Shown: positions 53,872 to 62,708, counted from the first letter of the stretch. The stretch is DNA of 64,000 bases from Viridibacterium silvisoli (GCF_036017035.1 NZ_JAYXHS010000003.1:1-64000), one strand, 5' to 3'. Notes: generated from the letters alone by a model not told the origin. Translations and numbers: made by a program.

Positions 53872-54333
53872 TCAGCCTTGCCAACGCGCCAGCGCTGCGT
53901 CATCGCTATCGCGTGCATCCACCCAACGCGCGCCCTCCGCCGTTTCTTCTTTCTTCCAGAAGGGCGCCTGCGTTTTCAGATAGTCCATGATGAACTCGCA
54001 GGCAGCGAATGCCTCGTGGCGATGTCTGCCTGCCACACCGACAAACACAATGCGCTCGCCGGGCAAGAGTTTGCCGATGCGATGAATTATCCGCACGCCC
54101 CCCAGGGCCCATCGCTGACGAGCCCGCACGACGATGTCGGCCAACGCACGCTCTGTCATACCGGGGTAGTGCTCCAGCGTCATGGCGAGCACGGCGTCAC
54201 GTTGCTCGCCACCGCCACGCACGACACCCACAAAACTCGCGACGGCCCCCGCAGTACCCGCGCCAGACAATGCCTCGACTTCAGCGCCGACGTCAAAGTC
54301 CGCATGCCGAATGCTGATGCTTTCCAGTTCCAT
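53872..54333 (-). CDS. moaE: Molybdopterin synthase large subunit MoaE
   Basis: Catalytic subunit that inserts sulfur into cyclic pyranopterin monophosphate to form molybdopterin. 153 aa with VRIIHRIGKLLPGERIVFVGVAGRHRHEAFAACEF and the conserved Lys-containing LKTQAPFWKKE near the C-terminus. Co-oriented downstream of moaD. Normal length. Confidence 0.94.
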   Translation of the reverse strand: MELESISIRHADFDVGAEVEALSGAGTAGAVASFVGVVRGGGEQRDAVLAMTLEHYPGMTERALADIVVRARQRWALGGVRIIHRIGKLLPGERIVFVGVAGRHRHEAFAACEFIMDYLKTQAPFWKKEETAEGARWVDARDSDDAALARWQG

Positions 54334-54356
54334 GACGTGCGCGCTCCTGTAGCGGC

Positions 54357-54608
54357 CTACCCGCCCGTGACAGGCGGGAAGAAAGCAACCTCGTCGCCGT
54401 CGGTCACTGTCGCCGAATCAGCGACCAGTACCTGATTCACGGCGGCACGAATGCGTGGCGCGGACAAAGCTAGCCAAGCATCGCCGCGTACCAGCAAGTG
54501 TGTGCGCAATGCCGCAACACTCGCTACGCCTGCCGGCAATTCGAGCTGCTCGCCCTCGCTGCCAAGCGCCTCGCGCAAGCTCGCGAAATAAAGAATCCTG
54601 ACGCCCAT
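54357..54608 (-). CDS. moaD: Molybdopterin synthase sulfur carrier MoaD
   Basis: Ubiquitin-like sulfur carrier of 83 aa ending FFPPVTGG; the exposed C-terminal Gly-Gly is where the thiocarboxylate forms. Sits between moeA and moaE, 12 bases after moeA and 24 bases before moaE. Normal length. Confidence 0.94.
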   Translation of the reverse strand: MGVRILYFASLREALGSEGEQLELPAGVASVAALRTHLLVRGDAWLALSAPRIRAAVNQVLVADSATVTDGDEVAFFPPVTGG

Positions 54609-54619
54609 CCTGTGTGCTC

Positions 54620-55804
54620 CTAGAGGCTCGCGAAAGACAGGTATCTGACCAGATCGCCTTCAGCAATGAGCGTCTCCGGCGGATTCTCGACGAAGCCGTC
54701 AGCCCAGGTCGTCGACGTCAGCACACCACTACCCTGATTCGGAAACAGATCGAGGCCGCCCGCTGCATTACAGCGTACGCGCAGGAACTCGCGTACCGGC
54801 ACGGATTTCTTCCAGGAAAAATCGGCACGCATCGACAATGCAACCGGCATCGTCACAGGACGACCTTGCAGACGACGCAGATAAGGCCTCACCAGCATCT
54901 GGAAAGTCGCAAAGCTCGAAACCGGATTGCCTGGCAAGCCAATGAAGGGCGTATCAGCGACCCTGCCGAAAGCCAGTGGCTTGCCCGGCCTGATCGCCAC
55001 ACGCCAGCTTTGAAGTGCGCCTTCCGCTTCGACTGCCGCTTTGACGTGATCTTCCTCTCCCACCGAAACCCCGCCGCAGGTCAGGATCAGGTCGGCATCC
55101 CGTGCAGCCTGTCGCAGCGCTTCACGTGTCGCCTGCAGATCGTCGCGTACGATGCCGAGGTCGACGATTTCGCAACCCATCTCCTCCAGCAACCCGCGCA
55201 GCACGAAACGATTGGAATTGTAGATCTGGCCTTCAGGCAGGGATTCACCTGGCATGCGCAATTCGTCGCCAGTAAAGAACACCGCGACGCGCAAGCGCGC
55301 AAACACGGTTACCTGCGCAACACCCAGCGACGCCAACAATCCCAGCTCTTGCGAGCGTAGCGCCGTACCTGCCTTCAGCACCTCGCACCCTGCGCGAATG
55401 TCTTCGCCCATGCGACGGATGTTGTCGCCCGCTTGTGGCGAAAGCGCGAAACGCACCGAGTCACCCTCGGCCACGCAACGCTCCTGCATGACGACCGCAT
55501 CAGCCCCTAATGGAATCTGCGCGCCCGTGAAAATGCGTGCTGCAGTGCCTGGCAACAAGGCCTGGGGCACACTCCCCGCAGGCACTCGCTGACTGATAGG
55601 CAAGGCCACCTCAGCCACGACATCTGCTGCGCGGACTGCATAGCCATCCATTGCGGAATTGTCTGCAGGCGGAACATTCAGACCCGCCAGCACATCTTCA
55701 GCCAGCACACGTCCGGCTGCATACAGCAACTCCACACGCTCGGTGCGGCCTGACGGTTGCGCAGCGTCGACGAGGGTTGTACGGGCTTCTTCAAAACTCA
55801 GCAT
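54620..55804 (-). CDS. moeA: Molybdopterin molybdenumtransferase MoeA
   Basis: Inserts molybdate into adenylated molybdopterin. 394 aa with PADNSAMDGYAVRAADV, TGDELRMPGESLPEGQIYNSN, LTCGGVSVGEEDHVK (MoCF core), and GLPGNPVSSFATF; the C-terminal beta-barrel follows. All four MoeA domains are represented. First gene of moeA-moaD-moaE; mobB lies just upstream. Confidence 0.95.
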   Translation of the reverse strand: MLSFEEARTTLVDAAQPSGRTERVELLYAAGRVLAEDVLAGLNVPPADNSAMDGYAVRAADVVAEVALPISQRVPAGSVPQALLPGTAARIFTGAQIPLGADAVVMQERCVAEGDSVRFALSPQAGDNIRRMGEDIRAGCEVLKAGTALRSQELGLLASLGVAQVTVFARLRVAVFFTGDELRMPGESLPEGQIYNSNRFVLRGLLEEMGCEIVDLGIVRDDLQATREALRQAARDADLILTCGGVSVGEEDHVKAAVEAEGALQSWRVAIRPGKPLAFGRVADTPFIGLPGNPVSSFATFQMLVRPYLRRLQGRPVTMPVALSMRADFSWKKSVPVREFLRVRCNAAGGLDLFPNQGSGVLTSTTWADGFVENPPETLIAEGDLVRYLSFASL

Positions 55805-55836
55805 GTCATCTCACCTGACTCGTTGCGTTACGGTCA

Positions 55837-56343
55837 TTACGCAATATCCAGAAAGCGCTTCACGAACCCAGCAATCGCCGGCACATCATTCAGATCGAGC
55901 AGTGGCAAGTGTGCAGGCACATCAATCGCCGCATCGCTCGCAACAGCCACTACGTTTGGAAAAACCGGATGGATCATGGCGTGCCCCGTGCTCGGCCGGT
56001 ACACCTCCATTTTAGGAATCTCTACAGAGCGAAAGCCCTCGACCAACACCACATCGCACGCCGACATATGTCCAAGCAGATCCGCCAGCACCGGCTCAGC
56101 CTGATTGGACAACTCATGCATCAGCGCCCAACGCTGCGCGCCTGCCAGCATGACCTCTTGCGCGCCTGCCTTGCGAAAACGCCAGGAGTCCTTGCCTGGT
56201 TTGTCGATGTCAAAGCCGTGATGGGTATGTTTGACCAGAGACACGCGCAAGCCGTCAGCCGCCAGCAGGGGAATCAATTGTTCGATGAGGGTCGTCTTGC
56301 CTGCACCGGAGTAGCCGGCAAATCCGAAAACCTTGGTATGCAT
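55837..56343 (-). CDS. mobB: Molybdopterin-guanine dinucleotide biosynthesis protein MobB
   Basis: GTP-binding accessory protein of MGD synthesis. 168 aa with P-loop GYSGAGKTT at residues 10-18, VKHTHHGFDIDKPGKDSWRFRKAGA, and VLVEGFRSVEIPKMEVYR. Stops 32 bases before moeA. The partner mobA and the early genes moaA and moaC are not in this window. Confidence 0.93.
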   Translation of the reverse strand: MHTKVFGFAGYSGAGKTTLIEQLIPLLAADGLRVSLVKHTHHGFDIDKPGKDSWRFRKAGAQEVMLAGAQRWALMHELSNQAEPVLADLLGHMSACDVVLVEGFRSVEIPKMEVYRPSTGHAMIHPVFPNVVAVASDAAIDVPAHLPLLDLNDVPAIAGFVKRFLDIA

Positions 56344-56489
56344 GGGTCGATGAATGAGGATTTATCGATATCGCCGGGCTTCGCATGTCGCGAGGACCGG
56401 TGCGGGCCACAAATGTAACGCATCCGGTAGCGTTCCCGGGCACGGTTGGGAGTACCAGGCTCACACAAGCAAGACAAATCCGGCGCGCG

Positions 56490-56526
56490 AAAAGCAGAAA
56501 GCCGCCCGAAGGCGGCTTTCTGCTTT
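56490..56526 (-). terminator. Terminator of the tRNA operon
   Basis: Perfect 16-bp stem around a CGAA loop; on the minus strand it ends in a T-rich tract. It sits 3 bases beyond the first tRNA-Asp gene. Confidence 0.88.
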
Positions 56527-56528
56527 AT

Positions 56529-56605
56529 TGGCGGAGTGGACGGGGCTCGAACCCGCGACCCCCGGCGTGACAGGCCGGTATTCTAACCAACTGAACTACC
56601 ACTCC
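56529..56605 (-). tRNA. tRNA-Asp (GTC), copy 1
   Basis: 77 nt including an encoded CCA end. Reads with a GGAGTGG acceptor, T-loop GTTCGAGCC, and anticodon GTC in the loop of CCGGCCTGTCACGCCGG. Identical to copy 2. Confidence 0.95.
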
Positions 56606-56644
56606 ATGCGTACCTGACTTTTCAGTCAGCCACGCTTTAAAACC

Positions 56645-56720
56645 TGGCGTCCCCACGGGGATTCGAACCCCGGTACTTACCGTGAAAGGGTAATGTCCTA
56701 GGCCTCTAGACGATGGGGAC
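56645..56720 (-). tRNA. tRNA-Glu (TTC), copy 1
   Basis: 76 nt with encoded CCA. GTCCCCA acceptor, anticodon TTC in the loop of CCCTTTCACGG, T-loop GGTTCGAATCC. Lies 39 bases upstream (in transcription) of tRNA-Asp copy 1. Confidence 0.95.
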
Positions 56721-56771
56721 CTGCTTTACCTTTGTTGCAATCCGGCCAGCAGCAAACCCATGCTGGTCGAA

Positions 56772-56797
56772 TAAAAAAGCCGCTGCACAGCGGCTTT
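56772..56797 (-). terminator. Terminator between the duplicated tRNA units
   Basis: Stem AAAGCCGCTG/CAGCGGCTTT with a 2-base centre; on the minus strand followed by a T-run of six. It would end transcription after tRNA-Asp copy 2, so each duplicated unit may have its own terminator. Confidence 0.75.
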
Positions 56798-56804
56798 CGT
56801 TTGT

Positions 56805-56881
56805 TGGCGGAGTGGACGGGGCTCGAACCCGCGACCCCCGGCGTGACAGGCCGGTATTCTAACCAACTGAACTACCACTCC
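56805..56881 (-). tRNA. tRNA-Asp (GTC), copy 2
   Basis: 77 nt with encoded CCA, identical to copy 1. Confidence 0.95.
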
Positions 56882-56920
56882 ATGCGTACCTGACTTTTCA
56901 GTCAGCCACGCTTTAAAACC

Positions 56921-56996
56921 TGGCGTCCCCACGGGGATTCGAACCCCGGTACTTACCGTGAAAGGGTAATGTCCTAGGCCTCTAGACGATGGGGAC
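56921..56996 (-). tRNA. tRNA-Glu (TTC), copy 2
   Basis: 76 nt with encoded CCA, identical to copy 1. Confidence 0.95.
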
Positions 56997-57032
56997 CTGC
57001 GTTACCTTTGCTACATTTCTTCGCCGCTTTTT

Positions 57033-57108
<76 letters not shown>

Positions 57109-57253
57109 GACAGCGAAGAAGCAGTATTATAGAAATGACCTATGGCTGCGTCAACACCAATTTGCCATTTCGAGCATATTTCGCTGCACCGCACTGTGTT
57201 GTGTTGCATTTCATACACAGACATTTTGCTGACGGCGCGAGATGCCTGCCGAC

Positions 57254-58660
57254 TCAGAGCACCTTGCCCGGATTCATGAGTCCATGCGGATCAAGCGCTT
57301 GCTTGATGGAGCGCATCAAAGTCATTTCCACGGACGACTTGTAACGCGTGATTTCCTCGCGTTTGAGCTGCCCCAATCCATGCTCGGCAGAAATCGATCC
57401 GCCGAGACCGACGACGATGTCGTGCACGAGGCGATTGACGACGGCCGTTTGTGCGACGAAATCGGCGTTCTCGGCCGCCGCAGGCTTGGAGAGGTTGTAG
57501 TGAAGATTGCCGTCACCGACATGGCCAAACGCCACAATGCGCAAATCGGGAAACGCCTCGCGCAGGGCGGCATCGGCACGCCTCAGGAAATCCGGAATGC
57601 GGCTCACCGGCACGGAGACGTCGTGCTTGATGCTGATGCCTTCCTTGCGCTGCGCTTCGGAGATGTTTTCGCGCAAAGCCCATAGCGCTGCTATCTGGGC
57701 GCCACTCGCTGCGATAACGGCATCACTCACGCGCCCCGCCTCCATCTGTGCCGACAGCACGGTCTGCAACATTTCCTGCAGGGCTGCATCGGCAGCGGGG
57801 TCGCTCAGCTCGATCAAGGCATAGCAGGCTGCTGGCGCCCGCAATGGATCACTGCAACCCGGGATATGCTGCAACACGAGCTCGAGCGCGGCATGTCCGA
57901 CGATCTCGAAGGCCGTCAATCGCTCGCCACATGCTGCGCGCACCTCGCTCAACAAGGCGACCGCTGCCTCGGCGCTCTCCATTGCCGCCCATGCCACGGC
58001 ACGCGCTCGCGGCTGCGGAAAAAGCTTGATTACGGCGGCGGTGATAATGCCCAGCGTTCCTTCAGCACCGACGAACAGATGCTTGAGGTCGTAGCCAGTA
58101 TTGTCCTTGCGCAGACCACGCAAACCATCCCAGATCTGGCCATCAGCAAGCACCACCTCCAGCCCCAGCGTCAGCTCGCGCGTATTGCCATAGCGCAGCA
58201 CATGCACGCCGCCAGCATTCGAGGAAAGATTGCCGCCAATCTGGCACGAGCCTTCGGAGGCAAGCGATAGCGGGAAGAGCCGATCGTGCGCGACCGCCGC
58301 AGCCTGCACCGTCGCCAGGGTGCAGCCCGCTTCAACCGTCAGTGTGTTGTTGACAGGATCAACCGCGCGCACGCGATTGAGGCGCGACAGATTGATGACG
58401 ACCTCATTGCCTGTCGTGTGCGGCACACCGCCCCCGACCAGGCCGGTATTGCCACCCTGCGGCACCATGGCCACACCGCGCTCGGCACAGGCGCGCACGA
58501 CTTGCACCACCTCTTCGGTACTGCCGGGGCGCACGACACACAGCGCGCGCCCCTTGTAGCGACCACGCCAATCCGCTTCGTAGGGCGCGCGATCCGCTTC
58601 GCCAGTCAGAACATGACTGTCACCAACGATCGCGCGAAGTGCGGTCAGCAGCTCGGTCAT
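57254..58660 (-). CDS. FAD-linked oxidase (GlcD / D-2-hydroxyacid dehydrogenase-like)
   Basis: 468-aa flavoprotein. FAD-binding type-4 domain in residues 40-220 (VVRPGSTEEVVQVVRAC, GGNTGLVGGG, GGNLSSNAGGVHVLRYGNTRE) and a C-terminal FAD-linked oxidase domain with FGHVGDGNLHYNLSKP and SISAEHGLGQLKREEI, where the two His contact substrate. Fits D-2-hydroxyglutarate dehydrogenase or D-lactate/glycolate dehydrogenase family; substrate uncertain. Stops about 145 bases from the tRNA cluster. Confidence 0.88.
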   Translation of the reverse strand: MTELLTALRAIVGDSHVLTGEADRAPYEADWRGRYKGRALCVVRPGSTEEVVQVVRACAERGVAMVPQGGNTGLVGGGVPHTTGNEVVINLSRLNRVRAVDPVNNTLTVEAGCTLATVQAAAVAHDRLFPLSLASEGSCQIGGNLSSNAGGVHVLRYGNTRELTLGLEVVLADGQIWDGLRGLRKDNTGYDLKHLFVGAEGTLGIITAAVIKLFPQPRARAVAWAAMESAEAAVALLSEVRAACGERLTAFEIVGHAALELVLQHIPGCSDPLRAPAACYALIELSDPAADAALQEMLQTVLSAQMEAGRVSDAVIAASGAQIAALWALRENISEAQRKEGISIKHDVSVPVSRIPDFLRRADAALREAFPDLRIVAFGHVGDGNLHYNLSKPAAAENADFVAQTAVVNRLVHDIVVGLGGSISAEHGLGQLKREEITRYKSSVEMTLMRSIKQALDPHGLMNPGKVL

Positions 58661-58674
58661 GGGCTCAGCAAAGC

Positions 58675-60057
58675 TCAGGCGGAGCCGTCCTCGTCCGCAT
58701 AGATGGGCTCGGCGTACAAGTCATGCACATCGCAGTCCGTGACACGCACGCGATAGAAACCGCCGGGCTCCATGTCGTGGCCATCGGGAATCACGACGAG
58801 GCCGTCGATATCTGGTGCGTCACCTTCAGAGCGGGCAATAGCGCCGTCCTCATTCACCTCATCGACCAGCACGACGATCTCCTTGCCGATCTTGGCTTCG
58901 AGGCGTTGTGCGCTAATGTCTTCCTGGAGCTCCATCAGCCGCTCCTTGCGTTCCTGGCGAAGCTCTTCCGGCACCGGATCAGGCAGATTGTTTGCCGTCG
59001 CACCCTCGACGGGTGAATACGGGAAGCAGCCGACACGATCGAGCTGCGCTTCTTCGAGGAAGCCGAGCAGTTCTTCGAACTCCTCGTCGGTCTCGCCGGG
59101 GAAGCCCGTGATGAAGGTGCTGCGTATCGTGAGGTCCGGACAGATTTCGCGCCAACGGCGGATGCGCTCGAGGTTGTTCTCCGCACTCGCAGGACGCTTC
59201 ATGAGCTTCAGGATGCGCGGGCTGGCGTGCTGGAACGGCACATCGAGGTAAGGCAGGATCTTGCCTTCGGCCATCAGCGGGATGATGTCGTCGACGCTGG
59301 GATACGGATAAACGTAATGCAGGCGCACCCAGACGTCCAGCTCGGACAGCGCGTTGCACAGATCGTAGAGCTTGGTCTTGAGCGGCTTGCCATTGACGAA
59401 GCCAGTGCGGTACTTCACATCGACACCGTAGGCGCTGGTGTCTTGCGAGATGACCAGAATCTCCTTCACGCCCGCTTTGACCAGGGCCTCGGCTTCGCGC
59501 ACCACGTCGTGAATCGGGCGCGACACCAGATCACCACGCATCGACGGAATGATGCAGAAGGTGCAGCGATGATTGCAGCCTTCGGAGATCTTCAGATAGG
59601 CGTAGTGGCCGGGCGTCAGGCGCACGCCTTGTGGCGGCACGAGATCGGTAAAGGGGTCGTGCGGCTTGGGCAGGTACTGATGCACGGCCTCCATGACCTC
59701 TTCCGTCGCGTGCGGCCCGGTCACGGCAAGCACCTTCGGATGCGTCGTCTCGACGATGCCGCTGCCATCGCCATTCTTCTTGGCCCCCAGGCAACCGGTC
59801 ACGATGACCTTGCCATTCTCTTTGAGCGCCTCACCGATCGCATCCAGCGACTCTTCCACCGCAGCGTCGATGAAGCCGCAAGTGTTCACCACCACGAGGT
59901 CTGCGCCTTCGTAGTTGTTGGATATGTCATAGCCCTCGGCGCGCAGGCGCGTCAGGATGTTCTCGGAATCCACCGTTGCCTTGGGACAACCGAGCGAGAC
60001 GAACCCGACCTTGGGAATCGCGCCAGCGGCCGATCGGGGGAGAATGATTGAGCTCAA
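58675..60057 (-). CDS. rimO: Ribosomal protein uS12 methylthiotransferase RimO
   Basis: Radical-SAM enzyme that adds a methylthio group to Asp of ribosomal protein uS12. The start is TTG 60057 with GGAAGG 9-10 bases upstream; no ATG is available. 460 aa. N-terminal UPF0004 cluster cysteines Cys24, Cys60 and Cys89; radical-SAM cysteines Cys161-Cys165-Cys168 (EGCNHRCTFC); C-terminal TRAM domain. It is RimO rather than MiaB from the SLGCPKATVDSENI and TSAYGVDVKYR segments. Confidence 0.93.
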   Translation of the reverse strand: MSSIILPRSAAGAIPKVGFVSLGCPKATVDSENILTRLRAEGYDISNNYEGADLVVVNTCGFIDAAVEESLDAIGEALKENGKVIVTGCLGAKKNGDGSGIVETTHPKVLAVTGPHATEEVMEAVHQYLPKPHDPFTDLVPPQGVRLTPGHYAYLKISEGCNHRCTFCIIPSMRGDLVSRPIHDVVREAEALVKAGVKEILVISQDTSAYGVDVKYRTGFVNGKPLKTKLYDLCNALSELDVWVRLHYVYPYPSVDDIIPLMAEGKILPYLDVPFQHASPRILKLMKRPASAENNLERIRRWREICPDLTIRSTFITGFPGETDEEFEELLGFLEEAQLDRVGCFPYSPVEGATANNLPDPVPEELRQERKERLMELQEDISAQRLEAKIGKEIVVLVDEVNEDGAIARSEGDAPDIDGLVVIPDGHDMEPGGFYRVRVTDCDVHDLYAEPIYADEDGSA

Positions 60058-60189
60058 AGCGAAAAACCTTCCAGAAAGACAGCGGGCGCAGCTACAAGGC
60101 TGCGCCCGGCTTGGCGTGCGTGAATTGCGCGTAAGTTGTTATTTTAGCAGGGGTTACGCATGCGGTCTGCAACATTTGCCGCACAAAAG

Positions 60190-60213
60190 AAAAGCGGCGC
60201 CGAAGCGCCGCCC
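60190..60213 (-). terminator. Terminator after phaR
   Basis: Stem GCGGCGC/GCGCCGC with a TTCG loop (minus strand), followed by TTTTCTTTT. It lies 21 bases past the phaR stop. Confidence 0.85.
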
Positions 60214-60233
60214 TTGCACCAGGCCGCACAGGC

Positions 60234-60788
60234 CTACTTCTTGTCTTCAGGCGTCTTGCCGGGGAACGGGAAGCCGGTGAAGAGATTGCGCGTCTGCGAT
60301 TCGATCTGCTCCTGCATCTGCGAGAACATGCGGCGGCTCTGATCCACATACGCCGTCATCATGCTGTTGAGTGCAGGCCCCTGGAAATTGAGGAACTGCG
60401 CCCACAGGTCCTTGCTCATCGGACTGTTTTCGCCGTACAGCGACTTGGTCTGATCCTGCAACTTGGCCTGCATGTCGGTGAAGGCCGTGATGTTGTTCTC
60501 GAGGTAACGCCCCATGAAACCCTGCATGGCGTTGCCATAGAAGCGAATCATCTGGGACAGCAGATCACTGGTGAACATCGGCGAGCCGCCGTTCTCTTCT
60601 TCCAGGATGATCTGCAGCAAAATTGTGCGGGTGAGATCGTCGCCGGTCTTCGCATCGATGACCTGGAACTCTTCCTGTCCCAGAACCAGATCGCGCACAT
60701 CCGCAAGCGTGATGTAGCAACTGGATGCGGTGTCGTAGAGCCGACGATTCGGGTATTTCTTGATGAGTCGTGAGTGATGCTCCGCCAT
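60234..60788 (-). CDS. phaR: PHA synthesis repressor PhaR
   Basis: DNA- and PHA-granule-binding repressor of phasin (and its own) transcription in betaproteobacteria. 184 aa with the PHB accumulation regulatory domain: KYPNRRLYDTASSCYITLADVRDLV (residues about 10-33) then the second block ITAFTDMQAKLQDQ. Strong ribosome site GGAGGA before the ATG. Last gene of the pha run, with its own TGCTGCA-rich upstream region. Confidence 0.95.
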   Translation of the reverse strand: MAEHHSRLIKKYPNRRLYDTASSCYITLADVRDLVLGQEEFQVIDAKTGDDLTRTILLQIILEEENGGSPMFTSDLLSQMIRFYGNAMQGFMGRYLENNITAFTDMQAKLQDQTKSLYGENSPMSKDLWAQFLNFQGPALNSMMTAYVDQSRRMFSQMQEQIESQTRNLFTGFPFPGKTPEDKK

Positions 60789-60880
60789 GTCGTCCTCCGG
60801 AGGCCTGCCGTTTATGACGTTTGTTGCGAGACACGCGCTGAAATCAGACTACCACGCGCCTGCACCGTCTTCTATGGATT

Positions 60881-60964
60881 TGCTGCATTCATGACAACCT
60901 GAAAACCAGCATGCTGCAAAGGAAACCCCTTACTACTTAGGAACTAGTTCTCGCTTTGCAGCAT
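60881..60964. promoter_or_regulatory. TGCTGCA repeats upstream of phaR (candidate autoregulatory operators)
   Basis: TGCTGCA occurs at 60881-60887 and 60912-60918, 31 bases apart, and in inverse (TGCAGCA) at 60957-60963. The last two form an 11-bp perfect inverted repeat ATGCTGCAAAG (60911-60921) with CTTTGCAGCAT (60954-60964). They lie between the end of phaB and the start of phaR, where PhaR autoregulation would act. The rest of 60789-61038 shows no gene; ACGGCGGC/GCCGCCGT at 60970-60998 is a hairpin without a T-run. Confidence 0.5.
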
Positions 60965-61038
60965 ACACCACGGCGGCGGGCTTTTTGTGCGCCGCCGTAG
61001 CGCCTTTTGCTGCGGGGTTAACCCCTATGAGCCGCCTA

Positions 61039-61779
61039 TCAGCCCATGTGCAAACCGCCGTTGATGTTGATCGTCGCGCCGGTGATGTAACCCGCCTTGT
61101 CGGAGGCGAGATAGGCACACAGATCACCTATTTCTTCCGGCTTGCCAAGACGGCCGGCAGGAACGGTGGCGATGATGGCGTCGCGCACTTCTTCCTTGAT
61201 CGCCATGACCATGTCGGTACCGATGTAGCCCGGCGCAATCGCATTCACGGTGACGCCCTTCTTGGCAACTTCCTGCGCCAGGGCCTTGGTCAAGCCGAGA
61301 ATGCCGGCCTTGGCAGCCGAGTAGTTGGCCTGGCCAAACTGGCCCTTCACACCGTTCACCGAAGAGATATTGATGACGCGACCATAACCGCGCTCGGCCA
61401 TGGCCGGCAGGATGTAGTGCGTCACGTTGAAAACGCTGTCGAGATTGGTCGAGAGCACAGCATCCCAGGCAGACTTTTCCATCTTGCGGAACATGCCATC
61501 ACGCGTGATGCCGGCGTTGTTCACCAGCACATCGATCTGGCCGATTTCGGCTTCGATCTTCTTGACCATGACGCCGCACTGCTCGTAGTTGGTGACGTCG
61601 GCTTCACCGGCATACACGTCGAAGCCCTCGGCCTTCATCTTGGCCAGCCATTCGTCCTTGGGAGGAAAATCCGGCAGGCAATTGGCCACGACCTTGTAGC
61701 CCTCTTTGGCGAGCGCCTTGCAGATCGCAGTGCCCAGACCGCCCATGCCACCTGTTACCAATGCGACATTCTTCGACAT
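61039..61779 (-). CDS. phaB: Acetoacetyl-CoA reductase PhaB
   Basis: NADPH-dependent reductase that makes (R)-3-hydroxybutyryl-CoA for polymer synthesis. 246 aa SDR fold: TGGMGGLG cofactor motif near residue 9, NNAGITRDGMF, catalytic Ser/Tyr/Lys in SSVNGVKGQFGQANYSAAKAG, and ending GGLHMG as in PhaB. Good ribosome site GAGAGAGG. Second of two tandem paralogues. Confidence 0.93.
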   Translation of the reverse strand: MSKNVALVTGGMGGLGTAICKALAKEGYKVVANCLPDFPPKDEWLAKMKAEGFDVYAGEADVTNYEQCGVMVKKIEAEIGQIDVLVNNAGITRDGMFRKMEKSAWDAVLSTNLDSVFNVTHYILPAMAERGYGRVINISSVNGVKGQFGQANYSAAKAGILGLTKALAQEVAKKGVTVNAIAPGYIGTDMVMAIKEEVRDAIIATVPAGRLGKPEEIGDLCAYLASDKAGYITGATININGGLHMG

Positions 61780-61875
61780 GATTCACCTCTCTCTTCAGAT
61801 CAAAATCCGGACCGACGCCGACGGGGGAAGCCGGGTCGACCATCCATGCCCCTCCGCACGCGAAGGGGCGGTACA

Positions 61876-62616
61876 TCAATACATGTGCTGGCCGCCGTTG
61901 ATCGAGATGTTGGCGCCCGTCAGGAAGGCCGCCTCGTCTGATGCGAGATAGGCCACGAGACCAGCAATTTCTTCCGGCTTGCCGAGGCGACTCATCGGGA
62001 TCTGCGGCAGGATCTTCGACTCAAGGATTTCCTGCGGAATCGCCGTCACCATCTTCGTGCCGATATAGCCCGGCGAAATCGTGTTGATCGTCACGCCATG
62101 CTTGGCCACTTCCAGCGCCAGCGCCTTGGTAAAGCCGTGCATGCCGGCCTTGGCGGCCGAGTAATTGGTCTGGCCGAAAGCGCCCTTCTGCCCGTTCACC
62201 GAAGCAACATTGATGACCCGCCCCCAGCGGCGTTCGACCATGCCGTCCATGACCTGCTTGGTCATGTTGAAAACGCTGTCGAGATTGGTGTGGATCACCG
62301 CATCCCAATCGTCCTTGCTCATTTTCTTGAAGGTCTTGTCACGCGTAATGCCCGCGTTGTTCACCAGAACATCGACGTGACCGAGCTCGGCCGTCACCTG
62401 TTCGACGCAGCTCTTCGCCGAATCGAAATCCGTGACGTCGCACTTGTAGCCCTTGAATGCGTATCCGAGGTGATGCATTTTCGTCAGCCACTCATCTGCC
62501 GTCGTGTTGCCCGGCGAATGTGTTGTTGCCACCTTGTAGCCCAGTGCAGCGAGCTTCACGCAGACCGCTTCACCAAGACCGCCCATACCGCCGGTTACCA
62601 GCGCAATTCGAACCAT
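61876..62616 (-). CDS. Acetoacetyl-CoA reductase PhaB paralogue
   Basis: 246-aa SDR paralogue of the neighbouring PhaB with the same landmarks (TGGMGGLG, NNAGITRDKTF, YSAAKAGMHGFTKALALE, ending GGQHMY). It is clearly related but diverged; the substrate may be the same or a longer 3-ketoacyl-CoA. Separated from the next gene by 96 bases containing an imperfect hairpin (61848-61869). Co-oriented downstream of phaC. No thiolase gene phaA is between them. Confidence 0.9.
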   Translation of the reverse strand: MVRIALVTGGMGGLGEAVCVKLAALGYKVATTHSPGNTTADEWLTKMHHLGYAFKGYKCDVTDFDSAKSCVEQVTAELGHVDVLVNNAGITRDKTFKKMSKDDWDAVIHTNLDSVFNMTKQVMDGMVERRWGRVINVASVNGQKGAFGQTNYSAAKAGMHGFTKALALEVAKHGVTINTISPGYIGTKMVTAIPQEILESKILPQIPMSRLGKPEEIAGLVAYLASDEAAFLTGANISINGGQHMY

Positions 62617-62671
62617 TTTTCAGTCTCCGTTCTAGTTTTGGGGTCATTGACCCTGCCCGACACGCAACAGC

Positions 62672-62701
62672 AAAAAGCGCAGCCGGGCGAGCTGCGCTTT
62701 C
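62672..62701 (-). terminator. Terminator after phaC
   Basis: Stem AAAGCGCAGC/GCTGCGCTTT with a 7-base loop; on the minus strand a five-T run follows. It lies 8 bases past phaC and would limit read-through into phaB. Confidence 0.8.
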
Positions 62702-62708
62702 CTGAAGT

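Larger units (their letters stand above)
56528..56724. repeat. 197-bp direct repeat, copy 1 (tRNA-Asp + tRNA-Glu)
   Basis: Perfectly identical to 56804-57000. The unit offset is 276 bp. It covers both tRNA genes and the 39-base spacer between them, then similarity decays within about 10 bases. Confidence 0.9.
56804..57000. repeat. 197-bp direct repeat, copy 2 (tRNA-Asp + tRNA-Glu)
   Basis: Identical to 56528-56724. See the entry for copy 1. Confidence 0.9.

Noticed and set aside
60970..60998. GC hairpin after phaB as a terminator
   Set aside because: Stem is good but the minus-strand 3' side has no T-run and the T-run is inside the loop on the plus strand, so terminator function is doubtful.
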